Below are positions 9,501 to 16,228 of a DNA stretch of 64,000 nucleotides, piece by piece. Source of the stretch: Allobosea sp. WAO (GTDB taxonomy: Bacteria > Pseudomonadota > Alphaproteobacteria > Rhizobiales > Beijerinckiaceae). Made by a program: the position numbers and the translations under genes. Location of the stretch: contig NZ_JXTJ01000018.1 of the NCBI RefSeq assembly GCF_001509835.1, forward strand, positions 186,001 through 250,000, given 5' to 3'. The notes under the pieces were generated by a model. That model was not told the origin of the DNA and did no database searches. It saw only the letters and a program-made list of their open reading frames with translations. Within the stretch, counting starts at the first letter, position 1; every line of letters starts with the position of its first letter.

Positions 9501-9906
9501 CCTCGCGTTTCAGATGGTCGGGCAGGATGCCGTATTTGATCGGCCCGAACAGCGCGGCGATGACGCCGAACAGGAAGAGCGCGACGAAGAGCACGGGCAC
9601 GGAATGCAAGGTGAAGCCGAGCACCGCGACACCGGCGGCGCCGATCTCGGCGAGCTTCAGCCGCTGCGCCATCACCGCCTTGTCGAAACGATCGGCCATC
9701 TGGCCGCCGATGCCCGAGAGCAGGAAGAAGGGCGCGATGAAGAGCCCGCCGGCGAGAGTCACCAGCGCCTCGCCATGCGAGCCGGCGAGCTTGTAGAGGA
9801 TGATGAAGACGAGCGCGTTCTTCAGGAAATTGTCGTTGAAGGCGGAGAAGAACTGCGCCCAGAACAACGGCGCGAAGCGCCGCTTCAGCATCAATGTGTC
9901 GATCAT
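6502..9906 (-). CDS. LplT-Aas-like fusion: MFS flippase, PlsC acyltransferase, acyl-ACP synthetase
   Basis: An 1134-residue three-domain protein. Residues 1 to about 400 are an MFS permease (FWAQFFSAFNDNFLKNALVF, characteristic of the lysophospholipid transporter LplT). Next is a PlsC acyltransferase with NHVSFLD and FPEGRLT boxes. The remaining roughly 500 residues are an AMP-forming ligase with ILFTSGSEGTPKGVVLSHAN and a GYGVTET box. In E. coli LplT and Aas are separate proteins that flip lysophospholipid inward and re-acylate it with acyl-ACP; fusions are known in many Proteobacteria. I used the ATG at 9906, just before LMLKRRFAPLFW; an ATG 17 codons upstream is possible. First gene of the ThiF operon, which makes a specialised acyl-activating role possible. 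Confidence 0.88.
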   Translation of the reverse strand: MIDTLMLKRRFAPLFWAQFFSAFNDNFLKNALVFIILYKLAGSHGEALVTLAGGLFIAPFFLLSGIGGQMADRFDKAVMAQRLKLAEIGAAGVAVLGFTLHSVPVLFVALFLFGVIAALFGPIKYGILPDHLKREELPAGNALIEGATFIAILLGTIAGGLTAREGGDAAQLSLLILIFALACWVATLFIPKTGPAAPDLAIDRNILRSTGHLLGDLWADARLWRTGVMVSIFWLIGAVVMALLPSLVKNGMGGTEMVVSAYLAIFAIAIAVGSGLGSFLSSGRIVLLPVPVAGIVMSLFALDLGWAVSGIVPHQPAQDMAVFFGDASAWRVGIDLAGLAIAGGVFIVPSFAATQNWSPAEKRARIVAAVNVLSAAFMVAGAIAVALLQAAGFTLSHLFLLIGASTIAASLWIFRTLPTNPLSDFLSILFRAFYRVEVKGRENIAKAGENAIIALNHVSFLDAALALSILDKEPVFAIDHGIARRWWVKPFLKLTRAMPLDPARPLATRSLINAVKNGESLVIFPEGRLTVTGSLMKVYDGVGMIAEKSGAKVVPVRIEGLEATVFSRLTRAQVRRRWFPKVRVTILEPVTLTVPEELKGRARRQAAGTALYQVMSDLIFRTTDIERSVFDAVAEAARRHGMGRVAVEDPLTGTLSYKRLLIGAEVLGRKLAPLAGKGEAIGVMLPNANGAAVTLLGLISAARVPAMINFTAGATNIAAACTAARIRTIVTSRAFVEKGRMGPLVEALSGEVAIIYLEDVRATVSAADKLKALWRHGHPIEASGGQDRAAILFTSGSEGTPKGVVLSHANMLANAAQAAARIDFGRQDKVFNVLPVFHSFGLTVGLVLPLVSGVPVYLYPSPLHYRMVPELVYGSNATILFGTDTFLAGYARAAHPYDLRSLRYILAGAEPVKEATRRTYMEKFGLRILEGYGVTETAPVLAINTPMFNRFGTVGRIMPGMEARLESVPGVEEGGRLHVRGPNIMLGYLRAENPGVLEPPAEGWHDTGDIVTIDKDGFIAIKGRAKRFAKIAGEMVSLAAIEAFAAELWPDALSAVASLPDARKGERLVLVTQKQGANRAEFQTFAKAKGASELMVPAEVMVVPAVPVLGSGKLDFAGVTRLVKERAAAATAAA

Positions 9907-10022
9907 GGCGATCTCACGGGAAAGGGACGGTGAGGTTGCATCGGCCGGGCTAAGCAACTCTTGCCTGCGCCGGCCGATCTCGGTTTGCGGTTAAGCCGAC
10001 CTTGCCGGGACTGCACCAATGC

Positions 10023-10301
10023 TCATGCGACCGGCTTGCCGACATCCATCAGGAGGCGCTCGGTCCGGGCATCCTCGATGCGGTTCACCAGCTTCGAGGC
10101 CTCGTGCATGTCGCGCACGGTCTTCGTCATGGTGATGCAGGACTGGACCAGCATGACCACGCCCATGGCGAGATAGCCCTTGGCCCACCAGTCGAGCGGC
10201 AGGAACAGGATGCCGGCGCCGACCATGGCGGCGGCCCCGAGGAAAGAGGCATAGGTGAAGGTCACCCAGGCGCCGCTATGCGGCTGCGCGTTCTGGTTCA
10301 T
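10023..10301 (-). CDS. YiaA/YiaB family inner membrane protein
   Basis: A 92-residue protein with two hydrophobic segments (FLGAAAMVGAGILFLPLDWW and YLAMGVVMLVQSCITM) and a short soluble tail, matching the YiaA/YiaB (YiaAHM) inner membrane family in length and layout. The biochemical role of the family is not established; it is often met near envelope-stress genes. It lies 53 bp downstream of the PspA gene on the same strand and is probably co-transcribed and TetR-controlled. Confidence 0.8.
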   Translation of the reverse strand: MNQNAQPHSGAWVTFTYASFLGAAAMVGAGILFLPLDWWAKGYLAMGVVMLVQSCITMTKTVRDMHEASKLVNRIEDARTERLLMDVGKPVA

Positions 10302-10354
10302 CGTCTTTCTCCCATCGGTCGGGTTTGCGGAACCCAGAGATCAATTCGCAGGGA

Positions 10355-11047
10355 TCAACTCGGCTGAACTTGCCGGGCGCGCAGGCGCTCGAGCACGTCC
10401 TCGGCGCTGGCCCTGAGGCGCGGGCCGAAACCGCGGGCGGCGAGCTTCTCGCTGACCGAGGCCGCTGCCGCACCGTCGAGCTCGTCGAGGGCGAGGTCGG
10501 CGGCTTCCGCCTCGATCTGGCGCTCGCGCAGCCGCTTCAGGGTCTGCTCGGCCTCGGTCAGTGTCGCCTCGTGCGGCAGGCCGGCCTCGATGCGGCCGCG
10601 GCGCATGTCGCGGACCGCCTCTGAAGCACGCGCCAGACGCCGGCCGCGATCGAGTTCGGCGATCCGGGCCTGAGCCTGGCCGACATGGCGCCGCAGGCGG
10701 ACGATCTCGGCGGCGAACAGCGCCTGGGCGCTCGCCGCGGCGTCGCGATCTGCCTCCAGGGTCGCGATCGCCTCGGCGCCTTCGCGGGCGAGTTCGTCAT
10801 CGCCGGCGATCAAGGCCGCGCTGACGCGCAGTTCCAGGTCGGCGATACGGGCATTGCCGGCGGTGAACCGAGCGGTCTCCTGCTGATCCTGCGCGATCGC
10901 CAGGGCCAGCGCCTTCTTGGCGCGCTCGAAGGCGCTCGCGGCATCGCGCAGCTGCTGGTCGAGGATCACGAGCGCATTGCGGTCGGCGAAGCGCTCCTCG
11001 GCAATCGCGGCGCCGCCGCGGACGAAGGTGAGAAACATCTTGAGCAT
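10355..11047 (-). CDS. PspA/IM30 family protein
   Basis: A 230-residue, mostly coiled-coil protein. MLKMFLTFVRGGAAIAEERF is the amphipathic N-terminal helix typical of PspA/IM30/Vipp1, followed by long Ala/Glu/Arg-rich heptads (about residues 25-200). The family binds stressed inner membranes and stabilises the proton motive force by forming ESCRT-III-like assemblies. I chose the ATG at 11047 because an AGGAGGGAG ribosome site precedes it; the frame is open further upstream but has no such site. It is divergent from a TetR gene, with operator-like palindromes between them. Confidence 0.82.
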   Translation of the reverse strand: MLKMFLTFVRGGAAIAEERFADRNALVILDQQLRDAASAFERAKKALALAIAQDQQETARFTAGNARIADLELRVSAALIAGDDELAREGAEAIATLEADRDAAASAQALFAAEIVRLRRHVGQAQARIAELDRGRRLARASEAVRDMRRGRIEAGLPHEATLTEAEQTLKRLRERQIEAEAADLALDELDGAAAASVSEKLAARGFGPRLRASAEDVLERLRARQVQPS

Positions 11048-11063
11048 TGGCTCCCTCCTGCTA

Positions 11064-11135
11064 TGAACGATGTTCACAATGTACGGCATAGCCGATGTTT
11101 GAACGATGTTCAAGCAAAATCTTGAACGCCGTTCA
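11064..11135. promoter_or_regulatory. three TetR-type operator palindromes TGAAC-N3-GTTCA
   Basis: The 103-bp divergent gap holds three copies of the same palindrome: TGAACGATGTTCA at 11064-11076, TTGAACGATGTTCAA at 11099-11113 and TGAACGCCGTTCA at 11123-11135. Their centres lie at about 11070, 11106 and 11129. One sits next to the pspA start and two precede the tetR start, so a TetR dimer could repress both genes. The sequence repeats are seen directly; binding is inferred. Confidence 0.75.
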
Positions 11136-11150
11136 TCGCGAGGAGGGACA

Positions 11151-11780
11151 ATGACAACGACCGCCGCCCGCCGCGATCGCCAGCGCGAGCAGCTGATCGA
11201 CGCCGCCGAGCGCGCCATCGCCGAAAGGGGGCTCGCAGGCCTGAAAGCGCGCGAACTTGCCAGGGAGATCGGCTGCGCGCTGGGCGCGATCTACAATCTC
11301 GTGCGCGACATGGACGAGCTCGTGCTGCGGGTGGGCTCGCGTACCCTCGCGAGGCTGGACGAGGCGCTGGGACATGCCTCGCAGGCGGCCCTGGTGAAGG
11401 CGCCGGAGGACGCCGCCGGGCGGCTGATCGCGGTCGCCCTGGCCTATTCAACCTTCGCGCGGAAGAACCCTCGTCTCTGGCGGACTCTGTTCGAGCACCG
11501 CATGGCGGAAGGCGCGGAGGTCCCGGAATGGGCGATCGCCGAGCAGATGCAGCTCTTCCGCCACATCATGGCGCCACTCGCCGCCCTACTGCCGGACGCC
11601 GACGAGCAGCAGCGACTTCTGCTCGGGCGCACCCTGTTCTCCGCCGTGCATGGCGTCGTAGCGATCGGCCTCGAGGAGAAGCTCGTCGCCGTGCCGCGCC
11701 GGGAGCTCGACCACCAGATCGAGACGCTGGTCCGTCTGGTCTGCGCCGGGCTCGCTGCAGACACCGGGCTGATCCGTTAG
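11151..11780 (+). CDS. TetR/AcrR family transcriptional regulator
   Basis: A 209-residue regulator. Residues 8-55 form the TetR N-terminal helix-turn-helix (RQREQLIDAAERAIAERGLAGL, then ARELAREIGCALGAIYNLV). The rest is an all-helical ligand domain of the type that often carries a conserved tryptophan pair (NPRLWRTLFEHRM). The ATG at 11151 is preceded by AGGAGGGACA, which settles the start against an upstream in-frame ATG. It probably represses itself and the pspA-yiaA pair through the three palindromes in the shared promoter region. The ligand is unknown. Confidence 0.9.
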   Translation: MTTTAARRDRQREQLIDAAERAIAERGLAGLKARELAREIGCALGAIYNLVRDMDELVLRVGSRTLARLDEALGHASQAALVKAPEDAAGRLIAVALAYSTFARKNPRLWRTLFEHRMAEGAEVPEWAIAEQMQLFRHIMAPLAALLPDADEQQRLLLGRTLFSAVHGVVAIGLEEKLVAVPRRELDHQIETLVRLVCAGLAADTGLIR

Positions 11781-11850
11781 GCGGTGGCCTGAAAGCCGAG
11801 CCAGTCCCGCCGCAATGCACGCTTGACCCTGGCAGCGAGTGCCGTGCAGG

Positions 11851-11878
11851 ATTGTATGAGTGGATACATTCATACAAT
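11851..11878. promoter_or_regulatory. inverted repeat upstream of the GntR gene
   Basis: ATTGTATGA (11851-11859) and TCATACAAT (11870-11878) form a perfect 9-bp inverted repeat with a 10-bp spacer, about 48 bp before the gntR start. The GTAT/ATAC half-sites fit GntR-family operators, so autoregulation is likely. Confidence 0.6.
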
Positions 11879-11925
11879 CGTCGATCGCCGCCTGACGCGC
11901 GCGGCCCACCGAGGGGATGATCGCA

Positions 11926-12642
11926 ATGGGTTTCGTGCGAGCTCCGGCCGCGGGAACGGCGCCGGAAGAGGCCTATCTCGCCATTCTCGCCGGTATTCGC
12001 AGCGGTCGCTACGAGCCTGGCGAGCGCCTGATTCCCGAGGCGATCGCGCAGGAACTGGCGATGAGCCGGATGCCGGTGCGCGAGGCCTTCCAGCGGCTCG
12101 CCAATGAGGGGCTCGTCATCATCCGGCCCAATCGCGGCTGCGTCGTCGCCGGCCTGACCGTCGACGAGATCTTCGAGACGTTCGAGATCCGCTCGGTGCT
12201 GGAAGGCCTTGCCGTGCGCCTTGCCATGGCACGCATCGATGTCGCGGTCCTTGCCGAGCTCGACGACCATCTGTCCCGCATGCAGCGGGCCGGGGAAGCC
12301 GGGGGCGATGCCTGGCTCGCCGCGCATCAGGCCTTCCACGCCTATATCTGCGGGCTGAGCCAACGCCCGAAGCTCATCGCCCAGATCGCGGCGCTGCACA
12401 TCGCCGTCGAGCCCTATATGCGGGTCTGGCTCCACCATGTCGCGCGTCCGAGCACCGCGACTCAGGCCCAGAACGAGATCGTCGCGGCGATCCGTAGCGG
12501 TGACGCTGCCCGTTCCGAGACGGTGATGCGCGAGCATGTCATGCGCACCGCGCCGAAGCTCGCCGCGTTCCTGCGCAGCAGCGAATACAAGGCGGGGCGC
12601 CGGGCCGCGCAGGCGGAGCCGTCGGCATCGGAACTCACCTAA
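11926..12642 (+). CDS. GntR family (FCD) transcriptional regulator
   Basis: A 238-residue regulator with an N-terminal winged helix (ILAGIRSGRYEPGERLIPEA, then SRMPVREAFQRLANEGLV) and a C-terminal all-helical FCD ligand domain (FEIRSVLEGLAVRLA, HQAFHAYICGLS with probable metal-binding His). An ATG at 11917 is also in frame, but the GAGGGG ribosome site touches it directly. The second ATG at 11926 has a normal spacing of 9 bp and is preferred. It precedes, on the same strand, a peptide-binding protein, a gamma-glutamyltransferase-like gene and an aminopeptidase, which are its likely targets. Confidence 0.88.
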   Translation: MGFVRAPAAGTAPEEAYLAILAGIRSGRYEPGERLIPEAIAQELAMSRMPVREAFQRLANEGLVIIRPNRGCVVAGLTVDEIFETFEIRSVLEGLAVRLAMARIDVAVLAELDDHLSRMQRAGEAGGDAWLAAHQAFHAYICGLSQRPKLIAQIAALHIAVEPYMRVWLHHVARPSTATQAQNEIVAAIRSGDAARSETVMREHVMRTAPKLAAFLRSSEYKAGRRAAQAEPSASELT

Positions 12643-12724
12643 AGCAGAAGACCAGGCGGCCGCCGCGCGAAGATGGCGGCCATCGGAGGATGTCCGGGGA
12701 CCACGACAAGAACAGGGGATCACG

Positions 12725-14308
12725 ATGGATCGACGCCAGTTTCTGAAAGCTTCCGCCGTCACCGCCTTCCTGCCCGCCGCCCCGCTGATCGCGCGTGCGC
12801 AGGACGCCAAGACCCTGCGCTTCGTGCCCTATTCCGACGTCGCGATCATCGATCCGATCTGGACCAACGGCTATTCGACCCGCACCCACGCGCTTCTCGT
12901 CTGGGACACGCTCTACGGGCTCGACGACCAGTTTCAGCCGCAGCCGCAAATGGTCGAGGGCCATCTCGTCGAGGATGACGGCAAGCGCTGGACGTTGACG
13001 CTGCGCCCCGGCCTCGTCTTCCATGACGGCAGCAAGGTGCTGGCCCGCGACGCCGTCGCTTCGATCAGGCGCTGGGGTGCGCGCGACACGTTCGGCCAGG
13101 CGCTGATGGCGGCGACCGAAGAGCTGTCTGCCCCCGACGACCGCACCATCGTCTTCCGCCTGCGCCGGCCCTTCCCGCAATTGCCGGCGGCGCTCGCCCG
13201 CCCGAGCGCTCTCGTGGCGGCGATCATGCCGGAGCGCCTGGCCCAGACCGACCCGTTCAAGCAGATCCCGGAAGCGATCGGCAGCGGGCCCTATCGCTAT
13301 CTCACGGCCGAGCGCATCGCCGGCGCCCGCCATGTCTATGCCCGGCACGAGGGCTATGTGCCGCGCGAGGGCACGCCGAGCTTCACTGCCGGCCCGCGTA
13401 CGCCCTTCCTCGACCGGATCGAGTTCAACGTGATGCCCGATCCGGCGACCGCGGTCTCGGCGCTGCAGACCGGCGCCGTCGACTGGGTCGAGCAGCCGAT
13501 CATCGACCTCCTGCCGCTGCTGCGGAAGGATCCGAACATCACCGTCGCGGTCAAGGATCGCAGCGGCATGGCCGGCCAGCTCCGGCTCAATCATCTCCAG
13601 CCGCCCTTCAGCAATCCCGCCATCCGCCGCGTCGTGCTGAAGGCGATCAACCAGGAAGACTGCATGAACGCGGTCTGCGGCGGCGATCCAGAGGTCGAGC
13701 GCGGCAGCACCGGCTTCTTCCCGAGCAATTCGGCGATGGCGTCGGAGGTCGGCATCGAGGCGCTGAAGGCGCCGAAGGATTTCGGCAAGCTCAAGCAGGA
13801 GCTGGAAGCCGCTGGCTACAAGGGCGAGCGCGTCGTCTTCCTCTCCGGCCAGGATGTGCCGCGCATCGCCCTCGCTGCCGAGGTCGCGGCCGATGCCCTG
13901 CGCAAGATCGGCATGAATGTCGATTTCGTCGCCGCCGACTGGGGCACGGTGCTGCAGCGCATCAGCAATCGCAGCCCGGTCGAGCAGGGCGGCTGGGGCT
14001 GCTACATCACCTATTGGTCGGGGCTCGATCTCGGTTCGCCGGCGACGAGCTCGCCCTTGCGCGGCAACGGCGCCAAGGGCAGCCCCGGTTGGCCCGACAG
14101 CCCGGCGATCGAGGCGTTGCGGGCCCGCTGGCTGGAGGCGCCTGATCTCGCCGGCCAGAAGGCGATCGCCCAGGAGATCCAGCTGCAGGCGATGCAGGAC
14201 GTGCCTTACGTGCCCACCGGCCAGTACTTCCAGCCCGTCGCCTATCGCAAGAACCTGACCGGCATGCTGAACGGCGTCCCGGTTTTCACCAATCTGCGCA
14301 AGGGCTGA
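12725..14308 (+). CDS. DppA/OppA-type ABC transporter substrate-binding protein
   Basis: A 527-residue extracellular solute-binding protein of family 5 (SBP_bac_5). The N-terminus carries a Tat-type signal, DRRQFLKAS followed by a hydrophobic stretch and an ARAQ cleavage site near residue 27. The family hallmark LVEDDGKRWTLTLRPGLVFHDG is near residue 80. Such proteins deliver di- or oligopeptides, glutathione or opines to an inner-membrane ABC importer. No permease or ATPase gene is adjacent, so it must use a transporter encoded elsewhere. The neighbours, a gamma-glutamyltransferase-like enzyme and an aminopeptidase, favour a peptide or gamma-glutamyl ligand. Confidence 0.9.
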   Translation: MDRRQFLKASAVTAFLPAAPLIARAQDAKTLRFVPYSDVAIIDPIWTNGYSTRTHALLVWDTLYGLDDQFQPQPQMVEGHLVEDDGKRWTLTLRPGLVFHDGSKVLARDAVASIRRWGARDTFGQALMAATEELSAPDDRTIVFRLRRPFPQLPAALARPSALVAAIMPERLAQTDPFKQIPEAIGSGPYRYLTAERIAGARHVYARHEGYVPREGTPSFTAGPRTPFLDRIEFNVMPDPATAVSALQTGAVDWVEQPIIDLLPLLRKDPNITVAVKDRSGMAGQLRLNHLQPPFSNPAIRRVVLKAINQEDCMNAVCGGDPEVERGSTGFFPSNSAMASEVGIEALKAPKDFGKLKQELEAAGYKGERVVFLSGQDVPRIALAAEVAADALRKIGMNVDFVAADWGTVLQRISNRSPVEQGGWGCYITYWSGLDLGSPATSSPLRGNGAKGSPGWPDSPAIEALRARWLEAPDLAGQKAIAQEIQLQAMQDVPYVPTGQYFQPVAYRKNLTGMLNGVPVFTNLRKG

Positions 14309-14409
14309 GGCCTGTCCGCAATCCCCCAACCCGGCGCAGCGCTCCTCGCCGCGCCGGCCTCACCCGAACCCCGGCCCGTGGCCGGCCTGCCCGACGAAAG
14401 ACCTGCCCG

Positions 14410-16005
14410 ATGCGCGATTTCGAACTCCCTGGCCGCTCGCTCGCGATCAGCCGCAATGCCATGGCCGCGACCTCGCACCCGGCCGCGACGCTGGCCGCGC
14501 TCGACATCCTGCGCGCCGGCGGCAATGCGATCGACGCGGCGGTCGGCGCCTGCGCCGTGCAATGCGTGGTCGAGGCCGGCTCGACCGGTATCGGCGGGGA
14601 CTGCTTCGTGCTCTATTCGCCGGGCGGCTCGACCGATATCCGCGCCTATAACGGCTCCGGCCGCACGCCGGCCGCCGCGACGCTCGATTGGTACGCCAAG
14701 GCCGGCATCACCACGCTGGAGCGGCATTCGCCGCATGCCGTCACCGTGCCGGGCGCGGTGGAGGCCTGGGCGCGGCTGGTCAGGGACCATGGCAGGCTGC
14801 CGCTTTCCGAGATCTTCCAGCCGGCAATCGCGCTTGCCCGCGAGGGCTACGCCATCACGCCGCGCGTCGCCTATGATCTCGCTGGTCAGCACGACACGCT
14901 GATCCGCGACCCCAATGCCGCCGCGACCTTCCTGGTCGACGGCCAGCCACCGCAGGCGGGCGTCGTCCAGCATCAACCCGGCCTCGCAGCGACGCTGGAG
15001 GCGATCGGCCGGGAGGGGCCGGATGCCTTCTATCGCGGCGAGATCGCCGCCGAGATGGTCGCGTATCTCCAGGCAGCCGGCGGCCTGCATACGCTGGAGG
15101 ATTTCGCCGCCGCGCAGGGCGAATACGTCACCCCGATCAGCGCCAGCTTCCGCGGCCGCACCGTCTATGAATGCCCGCCGAACGGCCAGGGCATCATCGC
15201 GCTGATGATCATGAAGATCCTCGAGCGCTTCCAGCCCAAGGGCGGGCCGCTCGAGGCCGGAAACCTGCATATCGAACTCGAAGCGACGCGCCTCGCCTAT
15301 GCGGCGCGCGACCGGCTTGTCGCCGACATGGCGCAGGAGAAGGTGCCGGTTGAACTGCTGCTCTCGGACGGGCTCGCCGACGAACTCGCCGCCGCGATCG
15401 ATCCGACCCGCGCCACCGACCCGCTGCCGGTGATCCCCGCCGGCGCCGAGCACAGCGACACCGTCTATATCTGCGTCGTCGACAAGGATCGGAATGCGGT
15501 CAGCTTCATCAACTCGATCTTCTCGCCCTATGGCAGCGGGCTGATGACGAAGAAGTCGGGCGTGCTCTTCCATAATCGTGGGCAGAGCTTCGTGCTGAAG
15601 CCGGGCCACCCGAACGCGGTCGCGCCGCGCAAGCGCCCAATGCACACCATCATCCCCGGCATGGTCGCCGAGGGCGGCCGCGTCGTGATGCCCTTCGGCG
15701 TGATGGGCGGCCACTACCAGGCGATGGGTCACGCGCATTTCCTGGCAAAACTCTTCGACCATGACCTCGATTTGCAGGAGGCGATCGATCTGCCGCGCCT
15801 GTTCCCGTTGCCGGGCACGGCGACGGTCGAGGTCGAGGGGCGCCTGCGCGAGAGCGCCGGCGCGGCGCTGGCGGCCCGCGGCTTCGACGTCCAGCCGCCG
15901 AAGACGCCGATGGGCGGGGCACAGGCGATCTGGATCGACTGGGAGAAGGGCACGCTGACCGGCGGCTCCGACCCGCGCAAGGATGGCTGCGCGCTCGGCC
16001 TATGA
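14410..16005 (+). CDS. gamma-glutamyltransferase family protein
   Basis: A 531-residue Ntn-hydrolase of the gamma-glutamyltranspeptidase family. The start (ATSHPAATLAALDILRAGGNAIDAAVGA) is the usual GGT N-terminal motif. The self-cleavage nucleophile is probably Thr351 in the EHSDTVYI segment, and GVMGGHYQAMGH follows near residue 440. The family transfers or hydrolyses gamma-glutamyl groups, for instance of glutathione; related members act on other gamma-linked or cyclic amides. No signal peptide is visible, unlike periplasmic GGT, so it is probably cytosolic and acts on imported substrate. It lies 101 bp after the peptide-binding protein. Confidence 0.88.
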   Translation: MRDFELPGRSLAISRNAMAATSHPAATLAALDILRAGGNAIDAAVGACAVQCVVEAGSTGIGGDCFVLYSPGGSTDIRAYNGSGRTPAAATLDWYAKAGITTLERHSPHAVTVPGAVEAWARLVRDHGRLPLSEIFQPAIALAREGYAITPRVAYDLAGQHDTLIRDPNAAATFLVDGQPPQAGVVQHQPGLAATLEAIGREGPDAFYRGEIAAEMVAYLQAAGGLHTLEDFAAAQGEYVTPISASFRGRTVYECPPNGQGIIALMIMKILERFQPKGGPLEAGNLHIELEATRLAYAARDRLVADMAQEKVPVELLLSDGLADELAAAIDPTRATDPLPVIPAGAEHSDTVYICVVDKDRNAVSFINSIFSPYGSGLMTKKSGVLFHNRGQSFVLKPGHPNAVAPRKRPMHTIIPGMVAEGGRVVMPFGVMGGHYQAMGHAHFLAKLFDHDLDLQEAIDLPRLFPLPGTATVEVEGRLRESAGAALAARGFDVQPPKTPMGGAQAIWIDWEKGTLTGGSDPRKDGCALGL

Positions 16006-16099
16006 AGGGCAGAAATCCTCGGTGCCCGGCGCTGCACGAATGCTGCGCCGGCATCGGCACAGTTGACCTCGCGCCGATTTGCGCCAGCAATGCGCGCCC

Positions 16100-16190
16100 G
16101 GAGCATCGGACCGAAAAGTGGAATCCACTTTTCGGAAAGCTCCGATGCGTTAATGAAGAGTTGGATCACCGTGATCGCGTCCGAACGGAC
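16100..16190. repeat. intergenic palindromic repeat (hairpin element)
   Basis: Between the GGT-like gene and the aminopeptidase lies a nested hairpin. The outer arms are GCATCGGA (16103-16110) and TCCGATGC (16141-16148); the inner stem CCGAAAAGTGGA pairs with TCCACTTTTCGG (16111-16135). It is followed by a GGATCACCGTGATC palindrome (16163-16176). I recall this CCGAAAAGTGG hairpin as a dispersed repeat in Bosea/Methylobacterium-like genomes; copy number cannot be checked here. Confidence 0.65.
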
Positions 16191-16228
16191 GCGCGGCGAT
16201 CCAGAGCGAGTCTGACCCGGACCTTCCC

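Noticed and set aside
11926..12642. GntR protein as the regulator of the nic operators
   Set aside because: Its own upstream repeat differs in layout (9-bp arms, 10-bp spacer) and it sits beside peptide genes; kept only as something to test, not claimed.
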